Positions 32,856 through 40,884 of a DNA stretch of 64,000 nucleotides are shown piece after piece. This DNA is from an uncultured Muribaculaceae bacterium (GTDB lineage: Bacteria > Bacteroidota > Bacteroidia > Bacteroidales > Muribaculaceae), in the NCBI GenBank assembly GCA_910584365.1, contig CAJUAF010000008.1:1-64000 (forward strand), given 5' to 3'. The notes under the pieces were generated by a model that worked only from the letters and a program-made list of their open reading frames with translations, did no database searches and was not told the origin of the DNA. Each line of letters starts with the position of its first letter. Within the stretch, counting starts at the first letter, position 1. The position numbers and the translations under genes are program-made.

Positions 32856-33416
32856 ATGACTGACCCCAAGACATATCTCGACCCTGCGGAAGAGAAGATG
32901 GAGATGGCCGTAGCCTATCTCGACGAGACCCTCGCCCGCATCCGTGCAGGCAAAGCCAATCCCAAGATTCTCGACGGAATCAAGGTGGACTATTACGGTT
33001 CGGCCGCTCCGATTTCCAACGTAGCCAACGTCTCCGTCCCCGACGCACGCACCATAGCCATCACTCCCTGGGAGAAATCCATGTTCCGCGAGATTGAGAA
33101 AGCCATCATCAACTCCGAGCTTGGTATCACCCCCGAGAACAACGGCGAGGTAATCCGCCTGTCGATTCCCCCCCTGACCGAGGAACGCCGCAAACAGCTT
33201 GTAAAGCAGTCCAAAGGTGAGGCCGAGAACGCGAAAGTCTCCGTGCGCAATGCGCGCCGCGATGCAATCGAAGGGCTGAAGAAAGCCATCAAACAGGGTA
33301 TGCCCGAGGATGTTGAGAAAGATGCCGAGGGAAAGGCCCAGAAGCTCCACGACAAGTATCTCAAACAGATTGACGAACTTTTCGCCGCAAAGGAAAAGGA
33401 AATCCTGACCGTCTGA
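32856..33416 (+). CDS. frr: Ribosome recycling factor
   Basis: This 186-residue protein has the full RRF pattern: LARIRAGKANPKILDGIKVDYYG, ISNVANVSVPDARTIAI, WEKSMFREIEKAI and RLSIPPLTEERRKQLVKQ, then the long C-terminal helix with SVRNARRDAIEGLKKA. With EF-G it splits post-termination ribosomes. It directly follows pyrH, the usual neighbour. Confidence 0.97.
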   Translation: MTDPKTYLDPAEEKMEMAVAYLDETLARIRAGKANPKILDGIKVDYYGSAAPISNVANVSVPDARTIAITPWEKSMFREIEKAIINSELGITPENNGEVIRLSIPPLTEERRKQLVKQSKGEAENAKVSVRNARRDAIEGLKKAIKQGMPEDVEKDAEGKAQKLHDKYLKQIDELFAAKEKEILTV

Positions 33417-33429
33417 GCGATTGGCTGAG

Positions 33430-34209
33430 ATGCAGACAGTTCTGTTTCATGAAACGATTTTCGGCCCGATACATTCGCGCCGTCTCGGAACGTCATTGGG
33501 AGTGAATCTCACTCCCAATGACGGTAAGATATGCTCTTTCGACTGCCTCTACTGCGAGGCGGGCTTCAACGCCCAGGGTCCAGGCACTACGGGGTTCGCG
33601 CCCCGCGCCGAGGTGGCCCGGTTGCTGGAGTGCAGACTCGCCCGGATGAAGGAGGAGGGGAACGGCCTGGACGTGATAACCTTCTCCGGTAACGGCGAAC
33701 CGACTCTTCATCCCGATTTTCCGGCGATTGTCGATGACACAATCGCCCTGCGCGACCGGTTCTTCCCGGCGGCGAAAGTCAGTGTGCTGACCAATTCCAC
33801 CCGTCTCGGAGACCCGGAAGTGTGTCGCGCACTGATGAAAGTGGACAACAATATCCTCAAGCTCGATTCGGCCCTGGAAAATACAGTCAGGGTTCTTGAC
33901 CGCCCCAATTCACCCGGTTTTTCGGCCGAAGGAGTGACAGAACTGCTCAGGCAGTTCGCCGGACAGGGAATCATCCAGACCATGATGCTGCGCGGCCGGT
34001 GGGAAGGACAGACAATCGACAACACCACCGAAGCGGAAGTGGAGGCCCTGATCGGGGCGTACCGCCGGATATGTCCGCGCGAAATCATGCTCTATTCCAT
34101 CGACCGGCCTACTCCGGCGCGTTCCCTGGAGAAAATTCCCGCCGGGGAACTCCGCGCCATCGGCGAACGCATCAGTCTCGCCACCGGAATTCCCGTCCAG
34201 GTCAACTGA
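33430..34209 (+). CDS. Radical SAM protein (COG0731-type)
   Basis: I start at the ATG at 33430 (MQTVLFHETIFGP), 13 nt after frr; an in-frame TTG at 33421 is less likely. The 259-residue protein carries the 4Fe-4S motif C-x3-C-x2-C in CSFDCLYC (Cys35, Cys39, Cys42), preceded by the family signature GPIHSRRLGTSLGVN, and the SAM-binding DVITFSGNGEPTLHP. Members of this group are annotated as Fe-S oxidoreductases with no settled substrate. A later part has LTNSTRLGDPEVCRALMKVD. The reaction is unknown. Confidence 0.88.
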   Translation: MQTVLFHETIFGPIHSRRLGTSLGVNLTPNDGKICSFDCLYCEAGFNAQGPGTTGFAPRAEVARLLECRLARMKEEGNGLDVITFSGNGEPTLHPDFPAIVDDTIALRDRFFPAAKVSVLTNSTRLGDPEVCRALMKVDNNILKLDSALENTVRVLDRPNSPGFSAEGVTELLRQFAGQGIIQTMMLRGRWEGQTIDNTTEAEVEALIGAYRRICPREIMLYSIDRPTPARSLEKIPAGELRAIGERISLATGIPVQVN

Positions 34210-34264
34210 ATCTTTCCCTCGACTCTACCCCGTTTACCCGTCAGTTAACTCCAACAGCAAGCAA

Positions 34265-35194
34265 ATGGAAATACAAGGACTCAGAAGAGGAGACAAAGTT
34301 GTCATTCTCTCCCCTGCCTCATCCATCCGCCCCGAATATGTGGAAGGAGCGGTCTCCACTTTCCGCGAGTGGGGCTGGCGTCCGGAAGTGATGCCCCATA
34401 CGCTCGGTTCCCGCGGATCGTTCAGCGGGAGCGTACAGGAGCGTCTGGCCGATTTCTCGGCCGCGCTGCTCGACCCGGAGGTCAGAGCGATCATCTGCAG
34501 CCGAGGCGGTTACGGCTGTGTACATCTGCTTGGGGAGCTGGACCGGCTTATGAGTACGCCCCTGGTGCGCGATAATCCCAAATGGCTCGTGGGTTTCAGC
34601 GATGTCTCCGCCCTCCATGCTCTCTGGGGGCTGCACGGACTCCCCTCGGTCCATGCCTCGATGACGAAACAGCTTGCCGCGGGGGGACCCGATAACCTGG
34701 AAAACCTCAGCCTGCGCGATATTCTCCGCGGCCAGGTCGACGGGATTACGTTGCCGACGGCCTTATCCGGCTCGGAATACGGGCGCGAAAACCGTTGCGG
34801 CGACTGCCGGGGAATGGTCGTCGGAGGAAATCTGGCTGTGCTTGGCGGTCTGATCGGAACTCCTTTCAACCCAATCCGCCCCGGCACGATACTGCTGGTG
34901 GAGGATATCGCCGAACCGATATACAAGGTGGAGCGGATCCTGTGGCAACTGCGCCTGGCCGGAATCTTCGACAGACTTGCCGGACTCCTCGTAGGGCAGT
35001 TTACTGACTATAACCACCCCTCGCGGGATTACAGCGATATGTACGCCATGATAGCCGACTTTACCCGCGGATGCGGTTTCCCCGTGGCGATGGATATCCC
35101 AGTGGGTCATATCGACGGCAACCGCCCCCTGCTTCTTAACCGTCCGGCCCGTATGTCCGTGACTCCCGACAGCGTAAATCTCGATTATCTATGA
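34265..35194 (+). CDS. LD-carboxypeptidase (peptidase family S66)
   Basis: This 309-residue serine peptidase of the LdcA/MccF fold should trim the terminal D-Ala from tetrapeptide muropeptides during peptidoglycan recycling. The catalytic pieces are the CSRGGYGC motif (78-85), nucleophile Ser112 in VGFSDVSALH, a glutamate in LLVEDIAEP and the histidine in IPVGHIDGN. It has no signal peptide, so it acts in the cytoplasm. It overlaps the glycosyltransferase gene by 4 nt (ATGA), so the two are translationally coupled. Confidence 0.9.
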   Translation: MEIQGLRRGDKVVILSPASSIRPEYVEGAVSTFREWGWRPEVMPHTLGSRGSFSGSVQERLADFSAALLDPEVRAIICSRGGYGCVHLLGELDRLMSTPLVRDNPKWLVGFSDVSALHALWGLHGLPSVHASMTKQLAAGGPDNLENLSLRDILRGQVDGITLPTALSGSEYGRENRCGDCRGMVVGGNLAVLGGLIGTPFNPIRPGTILLVEDIAEPIYKVERILWQLRLAGIFDRLAGLLVGQFTDYNHPSRDYSDMYAMIADFTRGCGFPVAMDIPVGHIDGNRPLLLNRPARMSVTPDSVNLDYL

Positions 35195-35970
35195 CAGACA
35201 CTCAATCCCCCTCCGCCCCCCTGTTCTCGGTGATTACGGTAACCTATAATGCCGAGGACACACTGCCGGCCACTCTCGCCAGTGTCCGCAGCCAGACATT
35301 CGGTTCTTTCGAGCATATCATTGTCGACGGAGCTTCCAGGGACCGCACCATCGCCCTGGCGCAGGAGAACGCACCTGCGTGTCAGATTCTCGTCTCCGGT
35401 CCTGACAGAGGGCTTTATGACGCTATGAACAAGGGACTGGGAATGGCCCGAGGAGAATATGTGGTCTTTCTTAATGCCGGAGACACTTTCCACTCCTCCT
35501 CTACCCTGGCGGATGTGGCTGACGCCGTCATGGCCAACGATTTTCCCGGAGTGGTCTACGGCCAGACCGATCTTGTCGACGCCGGACGCCGCCGCATCGC
35601 CGGACGCCATCTGACGGCTCCGTGCGAACTGACATACGACAGTTTCCGCGACGGCATGGTGGTCTGCCACCAGGCTTTCTTTGTCCTGCGCCGCATCGCC
35701 GGATATTATGACATGAAATACCGTTTCTCGGCCGATTACGAATGGTGTATCCGCGTCCTCCAGCACTCCCGCCACAACTGCTATATCGACGCTGTCCTTG
35801 CCGATTACCTCATGGAGGGGATGACGACCCGCAACCGGCGCAAATCGCTCATGGAGCGGTTCCGGATCATGTGTTATTATTACGGCACGTTCTCCACCGT
35901 AATGCGCCATATAGCGTTTATCCCCCGTTTCCTGCGGCGTCGCAGACTTGAAAAGAAACTTACCCGATGA
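35191..35970 (+). CDS. Family 2 glycosyltransferase (WcaA-like)
   Basis: This 259-residue GT-A-fold enzyme begins FSVITVTYNAEDTLPATL, has the nucleotide-binding VDGASRDRT and DRGLYDAMNKGLGMARGEY, and in place of a DxD the phrase LNAGDTFHS, as is usual for this subgroup. The C-terminal FSADYEWCIRVLQH gives the acidic base region. Acceptor and sugar are unknown; it may modify a surface polysaccharide. It is coupled by 4-nt overlaps to the genes on both sides, an unusual tight link between a peptidase, a glycosyltransferase and a DUF4286 gene. Confidence 0.9.
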   Translation: MTDTQSPSAPLFSVITVTYNAEDTLPATLASVRSQTFGSFEHIIVDGASRDRTIALAQENAPACQILVSGPDRGLYDAMNKGLGMARGEYVVFLNAGDTFHSSSTLADVADAVMANDFPGVVYGQTDLVDAGRRRIAGRHLTAPCELTYDSFRDGMVVCHQAFFVLRRIAGYYDMKYRFSADYEWCIRVLQHSRHNCYIDAVLADYLMEGMTTRNRRKSLMERFRIMCYYYGTFSTVMRHIAFIPRFLRRRRLEKKLTR

Positions 35971-36269
35971 TACTTCTGAACACTACGTTTATAGTGGCCG
36001 ACAACCGTCTGCCGGAATTTGAGAAATGGGCGCGGGAAACCTATCTGCCCGCACTGGGCGATGCCGGAATTTTCTTCTCTCCGCTGATGGCCAGAGTACT
36101 GGCCTGCGTGGAACCCGGCACCACCTCGATTGCCATCCAGGCTCAGGCGCCCGATCTGACGGAGGCTACCCGCTGGCACGACGAGACCGCCTCCCTGCTC
36201 AAGGATGACCTCCAGGCCCGTTTCCAGGGACAGGCGCTTTTCTTCACCACCTATATGGAAATTCTCTGA
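35967..36269 (+). CDS. DUF4286 family protein
   Basis: This 100-residue protein starts MILLNTTFIVADNRLPEFEKWARETYLP and continues with LTEATRWHDE and FLTTYMEIL-like strands, matching DUF4286, a ferredoxin-like alpha/beta family typical of Bacteroidetes. Function is unknown. Its start overlaps the glycosyltransferase stop (ATGA), and ruvC begins 31 nt downstream. Confidence 0.85.
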   Translation: MILLNTTFIVADNRLPEFEKWARETYLPALGDAGIFFSPLMARVLACVEPGTTSIAIQAQAPDLTEATRWHDETASLLKDDLQARFQGQALFFTTYMEIL

Positions 36270-36300
36270 TTCCGCTTCTTCGTCTTATTCAATATCCCAT

Positions 36301-36903
36301 ATGATGAACTCCACCACCTCCGATACTTCCTCCCCCAACGCGACCTCCGGCTTCGAGCGTATAATAATAGGTATCGATCCCGGCACAAACGTCATGGGTT
36401 ACGGAATTCTCGGCGTCAACGGGAAAAAACCGGTGATGATTGCGATGGGGGTCATCAGGCTATCCAGGTATGAGACCCATTACCTGCGTCTGCGTCGCAT
36501 CCATGAGCGTGTCCTGGGTCTTGTGGAGCAATATCTGCCCGACGAAATGGCCATCGAGGCCCCTTTCTTCGGCAAGAACGTGCAGTCGATGCTTAAACTG
36601 GGGCGCGCACAAGGGGTGGCTATGGCCGCAGCCCTCGAGCGAGACATCCCGATCACGGAATATGAGCCCCGCAAAATCAAGATGGCGATAACGGGCAACG
36701 GCGCCGCTTCCAAAGAGCAGGTCCAGGAAATGCTCCGCCGGATCCTATCCATTTCCCGCGACCGGCTTCTGCCGGAACTGGACGCCACCGACGCGCTGGC
36801 GGCCGCCCTCTGCCATTTCTATGAATCCTCCAAACCTATGGCCGCCTCCTCCCCGAAATCCTGGAAAGCCTTTATCACCGCAAACCCCTCCCGCGTCAAA
36901 TAG
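36301..36903 (+). CDS. ruvC: Holliday junction resolvase RuvC
   Basis: This 200-residue endonuclease cuts Holliday junctions with RuvAB. The start at 36301 gives a 20-residue Ser/Thr-rich tail before the family start FERIIIGIDPGTNVMGYGIL; the first catalytic aspartate is in GIDPG. The second acid is Glu in MAIEAPFFGKNVQSMLKLG and the last pair is in ELDATDALAAALCHF. YEPRKIKMAITGNGAASKEQV is also typical. It is the last gene before a very long hairpin at 36924-37006. Confidence 0.95.
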   Translation: MMNSTTSDTSSPNATSGFERIIIGIDPGTNVMGYGILGVNGKKPVMIAMGVIRLSRYETHYLRLRRIHERVLGLVEQYLPDEMAIEAPFFGKNVQSMLKLGRAQGVAMAAALERDIPITEYEPRKIKMAITGNGAASKEQVQEMLRRILSISRDRLLPELDATDALAAALCHFYESSKPMAASSPKSWKAFITANPSRVK

Positions 36904-36923
36904 TATGAGCCGCCCCCGCCCGG

Positions 36924-37006
36924 GCGCCGCCAGTCAGAAGAACCGCCATCCAGGCAGAACTTATAAATCGTTCTGCCTGGATGGCGGTTCTTCTGACTGA
37001 CGGCGC
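36924..37006. repeat. Very long inverted repeat between ruvC and ftsZ
   Basis: Positions 36931-36960 and 36970-36999 are exact reverse complements (30 bp) around a 9-nt loop (TTATAAATC), and after one mismatch six further pairs (36924-36929 with 37001-37006) extend the stem. It separates two convergent genes, so it can act as a bidirectional terminator, but 36 paired positions is far more than termination needs and there is no T tract. It could be a mobile hairpin element or a double-stranded RNA source. Confidence 0.8.
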
Positions 37007-37040
37007 GACGGCTGTCAATGCGTCAGCACTCAATTATCGT

Positions 37041-38486
37041 TCAGTCATCGAAGGAGATGATTTTCGACTGTGAGGGATCGGGCGCCGGAGCTTCCGGAGC
37101 GGAGTGGGAAGCTGTTTTCTGAGAGGTGTCGGCTCGGCGTGTGGAATCGTAAGAGGGGAGGGCGCCGGGCACGGGGCGGTCGCGGCGCATCTCGTCGATG
37201 AGGGTCTTGTCGCGGTTGTATGCCGGAGTGCTTTCGATTGCCTCGATAGCCGCGTCATCCTCCAGCTGGTCAGGAGAGAGAACGATGTAACGCGATGCCT
37301 CGCGGTCGATTTCAATCTTCTCTACCTTGTCCTGGCCGTAGATGTTCTTGATTACCTCCTTGTCGGAATTGTCGGGAGCCTTCTTGGGTTCCGGTTCCTG
37401 CTCCTTGTGTCCTCCGCCGAAGAAACCTCCTCCGCGGGTCTGTTCCTGGGGTTTCTTCTGCCCGATTGTTCCCTTCGGAGCTGCGGGGCGCTGGGAGCCT
37501 TTGATTACCAGTTCAAAGCCTGCGGCAAGGATGGTGATCTTGATTTTGTTCCCTAAGGTGTCGTCGAAACAGATACCGTAGATCACATCGACGTCCGGAT
37601 CAAGGTTATTGATGAAGGAGGTAAGTTCGGCAGCCTCTCCCATGGCGAACTCCGGATCGGCGTTGCGCGAGAAGTAGAGGTTGAACAGCAGACGCTTCGA
37701 GCCGAAAATGTCGCGGTTCTTGAGCAGCGGCGAGTGGAGGGCGTCGTTGATGGCTTTGGTGACGCGGTGTTCCCCTTCGCCGTAGCCGGTGGAAATGATG
37801 GCGGCGCCTCCGTCCTTGAGGGTGGTGTTGACATCCTTGAAGTCGAGGTTCATGTAGCCGTCGGAGGTTATCAGTTCCGAAATCGAGCGGGCGGCGTTCG
37901 TCAGGGTGTCGTCGGCCTTTCCGAAAGCGTTCATCCAGTTGAGGTCGGAGTATATTTCGGTCAGCTGTTCGTTGTTGACCACCAGGATAGCGTCGACATA
38001 TTTGCTCATCTCCTCGGCGCCGTCGAGCGCCTTGAGAATTTTCTTCTGCCCCTCGAAAAGGAAGGGGATGGTGACGATGCCGATTGTCAGCATACCTTTC
38101 TCCTGGGCGATACGGGCAACGACAGGAGCGGCTCCCGTACCTGTTCCGCCACCCATACCGGCGGTGATGAACACCATCTTGGTCTCGTCGTCGAAGAGCT
38201 TGGCGATCTCCTCGGCACTTTCCTCGGCGGCCAGACGGGCCACTTCAGGGTCGTTTCCGGCTCCGAGTCCGTCGCGGCCGATCAGCACACGGTTAGGCAC
38301 CGGGGAATTGTTCAGGGCCTGGCGGTCGGTGTTGATGATTACGAAAGAGACGCGTTTGATGTCCTGGCCGTACATATGGCTGATGGCGTTGTTGCCGCCG
38401 CCGCCTACTCCGATTACCTTTATGATGACCTCATCGCGGGGCTGGTCAACGAAATTCGAGTTCTTGTCTATATCTTCGCTTGTCAT
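37041..38486 (-). CDS. ftsZ: Cell division protein FtsZ
   Basis: This tubulin-like GTPase forms the Z-ring. It has 481 residues, longer than the roughly 380 of E. coli because of a C-terminal extension of over 130 residues, common in Bacteroidetes. The GTP-binding domain shows VIGVGGGGNNAISHMYG, the signature GGGTGTG (112-118) and the T7 loop NLDFKDVNTTL. The tail is rich in Pro, Gln and charged residues (KEQEPEPKKAPDNSDKE) and ends SQSKIISFDD. It is the last gene of the division cluster, 43 nt after ftsA. Confidence 0.97.
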   Translation of the reverse strand: MTSEDIDKNSNFVDQPRDEVIIKVIGVGGGGNNAISHMYGQDIKRVSFVIINTDRQALNNSPVPNRVLIGRDGLGAGNDPEVARLAAEESAEEIAKLFDDETKMVFITAGMGGGTGTGAAPVVARIAQEKGMLTIGIVTIPFLFEGQKKILKALDGAEEMSKYVDAILVVNNEQLTEIYSDLNWMNAFGKADDTLTNAARSISELITSDGYMNLDFKDVNTTLKDGGAAIISTGYGEGEHRVTKAINDALHSPLLKNRDIFGSKRLLFNLYFSRNADPEFAMGEAAELTSFINNLDPDVDVIYGICFDDTLGNKIKITILAAGFELVIKGSQRPAAPKGTIGQKKPQEQTRGGGFFGGGHKEQEPEPKKAPDNSDKEVIKNIYGQDKVEKIEIDREASRYIVLSPDQLEDDAAIEAIESTPAYNRDKTLIDEMRRDRPVPGALPSYDSTRRADTSQKTASHSAPEAPAPDPSQSKIISFDD

Positions 38487-38529
38487 GAGTGTAGTTTCTT
38501 TAAATCAGTTCTTGAATCGGTTGTACTGG

Positions 38530-39975
38530 TCAGTCCTTGAAAGAATCGTCGGTCTCTTCGGTGAATATCGTCGAGATACGTCCCAGGCGGCTGCGGAGGG
38601 ATTCGAAGAGCGACCCACGGCTTCCGCGGCGCGGCTCTTCGTCGTTGGGGTCGATTTCCTCCCCGAAGTCATCGGGATGTCTGTTTTTCTTCTTGTTGCG
38701 CTTTCTCGGGGAATCTTCCTCCTCGTAGCCTCTTCCGATGCGGGAGGTTGATTCATCCTCGTCCTCTCCTTCGTACATGGTCTCGTAAGTGTCTTCCCCT
38801 GCTCCGTCGCGGGCGTCATTATCCTGGGAGGCCGGGAAAACCACGCACTCCGCTTCCGGCAGCCGGGAGGCGGCCAGCAGGATGGAGATGACGTCGAGGT
38901 TCATCGCCGGATGGATGGCGCCGTCGGAGATTCTTATCGGGCCCTGTACGGAACCGGCGCGGACCTTCATTTTCCCCTGTTTGATGAGCAGGTCGTTGAA
39001 GCCGTGCAGACGGGCGCCCCCTCCGACTATGATGATGCCGCCGGGGAGATCGGAAGCCTTCATGCCGGCATATTCTATCTGGGCGAGGATATTCTGGATA
39101 ATCTCGGCTGCGCGGGCATGGACATAATTGTTTACTTCCGTATAGTCGATGCCGTCGGCAAGCTGGCGGCGCACACCCTCCTGGGGCATTGCGTTGCCCG
39201 AGGTACGCTTGATTTCTTCGGCGCGTTCCTCGATATAGTTCAGCGACGTCAGGTCCAGAGTGATGTTGCGGGAGCCCATCGGCAGGGTCACAAGATAGAC
39301 CGGAGTGCCGTTCTTGTAGATAGCCACGGTCGTAGTCTCGGCGCCGAAGTCAACGAACATACATCCCAGGCGGCGCTCGTCGTCGGTAAGGGCCATGGCC
39401 GCCTCGGCCAACGGACGGACTATGTAGCCGTTGATGGTCAGTCCGAGCCTTTCGCCCAGCACTCTCCGGAGCATCCTTTTTATCTGAGGGATACAGCTGA
39501 TGACGGCCATACGGGCGCCTACCTGCTGTCCGTAGGAGCCTACGGGATTGACCTGTGTCTTGTTGTCGACGGTGAAGCGCACGGGAACCACGTCGGCCAC
39601 GTCGCGTCCTTCCGGAACCAGAGCTTCGGCTTTCGTCTTGAGATCATCGATAAGCTGGCGGGTAATCTCCATTTCGGCTGGGAGAGATGTGGAGACCTCC
39701 ACAATCTTGCTCGAGAGGGATTTGCCTCCCAGTCCCACGTATATGCCGGTGATTTTCCCTTCGTCAAGGCGGGGATAGGCTTCCAGGCGCTCGCATACGC
39801 GGGTGACGGCATTGCTGACGTCGACATTCTGGATACATCCGTAGCGGACGGAGTCAATCAGCTTCTCCTCCTCGGAAGCGATCACGTCCACCATCCCCGC
39901 TTCGTCGGCGATGGCGACCGCGCCTCTTATCTTGGAACTGCCTATTTCTATGGCAACAATATATCTTTCAGACAT
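38530..39975 (-). CDS. ftsA: Cell division protein FtsA
   Basis: This actin-fold ATPase tethers FtsZ to the membrane. It has 481 residues: VAIEIGSSKIRGAVAI (phosphate 1), the 1C domain around ITGIYVGLGGKSLSSK, CMFVDFGAETTTVAIYKNG (phosphate 2) and PGGIIIVGGGARLHGF (adenosine). A charged linker (RKRNKKKNRHPDDFGEEIDP) leads to a C-terminal amphipathic segment LFESLRSRLGRISTIF, the likely membrane anchor. It lies between ftsQ and ftsZ in standard order. Confidence 0.96.
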   Translation of the reverse strand: MSERYIVAIEIGSSKIRGAVAIADEAGMVDVIASEEEKLIDSVRYGCIQNVDVSNAVTRVCERLEAYPRLDEGKITGIYVGLGGKSLSSKIVEVSTSLPAEMEITRQLIDDLKTKAEALVPEGRDVADVVPVRFTVDNKTQVNPVGSYGQQVGARMAVISCIPQIKRMLRRVLGERLGLTINGYIVRPLAEAAMALTDDERRLGCMFVDFGAETTTVAIYKNGTPVYLVTLPMGSRNITLDLTSLNYIEERAEEIKRTSGNAMPQEGVRRQLADGIDYTEVNNYVHARAAEIIQNILAQIEYAGMKASDLPGGIIIVGGGARLHGFNDLLIKQGKMKVRAGSVQGPIRISDGAIHPAMNLDVISILLAASRLPEAECVVFPASQDNDARDGAGEDTYETMYEGEDEDESTSRIGRGYEEEDSPRKRNKKKNRHPDDFGEEIDPNDEEPRRGSRGSLFESLRSRLGRISTIFTEETDDSFKD

Positions 39976-40026
39976 TATATCGTAGTATTTTTAGTTTTTC
40001 GCAATAACAGGATTTCAGGATTGTGG

Positions 40027-40884
40027 CTAACGGCTGACGGCGGTGGTGTCGGAATCGGTGGCGACAAGCATCGAATTGATGTCCTCCTCCTGGACGTCCC
40101 CCTCCTGGTCGAATCTGATGGCGGGTTCCGGGATTGACTTGACGCGCCGCGTGGCCACCACCTGGCCGGCCCATTTCACCGAAATGGTGTCGTAATATTC
40201 CCACCCTTTGACGGGAAGCACTTTCCGGTACATCGTCATCACCCGGGACAGCTTGTCGGCTATGGCTGTGGTGTCCCCAAGGTTGACCACATGGCCGCGT
40301 ATAAGGGGCACAAGGATGATGTCGCGGTTGCGGCTGTCGACCATCAGCTGGGCCGTTATGGAGTTCCAGGCGGAATCGTTCTGGATATACCTGACCACGG
40401 GAAGCACCCCGGCGGCCGGATGTACGGAGTCGAACACTCCGGTGATGACCGGCACGTCAAGATGGTAGCGGGCGTTGGCCGTCAGGCGTTTTCCCTCTCG
40501 GTTGATGTAGTAGGAGTGGCCTGAGTAGTCGAACACCCTCGCCACGGGTATCATCGGGGTAATCGTCAGACGGATGCGGTTGTCAGGGAGCAGTTCGGCC
40601 TCGGCGTCCTCGATGTTGATGACCGAGCGCAGATGGTTTTCGATTTTCTGAAGATTTATGGAGGATGCCGGACGGTCCGTGTCGTCCAGATTCCACTCCT
40701 TCAGCAGCCGTTTTACCTCAGTTGCGGTCACAAAGTGGCGCGATCCTTCGATCTGGAGGATCCGGATGTCGAACCCCTGGCATTTGGCGCGGGACATGGC
40801 TTCATTGGCCATGACAACCGTGAAGCCCACGTAGAGGGCCAGCACCAGGGCGAGCAAGCAACGTATGACGCTTTTCTTTGTCAT
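40027..40884 (-). CDS. ftsQ: Cell division protein FtsQ/DivIB
   Basis: This 285-residue bitopic protein has one N-terminal membrane segment (CLLALVLALYVGFTVVM), a POTRA-like domain starting IRILQIEGSRHFVTATEVKRLL and a beta domain (MIPVARVFDYSGHSYYINREG). It links FtsL/FtsB to the divisome. Its ATG directly abuts the murC stop, so the two genes are translationally coupled. Divergence from E. coli FtsQ is strong; order and topology carry the call. Confidence 0.9.
   Translation of the reverse strand: MTKKSVIRCLLALVLALYVGFTVVMANEAMSRAKCQGFDIRILQIEGSRHFVTATEVKRLLKEWNLDDTDRPASSINLQKIENHLRSVINIEDAEAELLPDNRIRLTITPMIPVARVFDYSGHSYYINREGKRLTANARYHLDVPVITGVFDSVHPAAGVLPVVRYIQNDSAWNSITAQLMVDSRNRDIILVPLIRGHVVNLGDTTAIADKLSRVMTMYRKVLPVKGWEYYDTISVKWAGQVVATRRVKSIPEPAIRFDQEGDVQEEDINSMLVATDSDTTAVSR

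Noticed and set aside
36933..36997. Insertion-sequence end or retron msr-msd
   Set aside because: No transposase or reverse transcriptase is nearby and no target duplication is visible; kept only as an unexplained inverted repeat.
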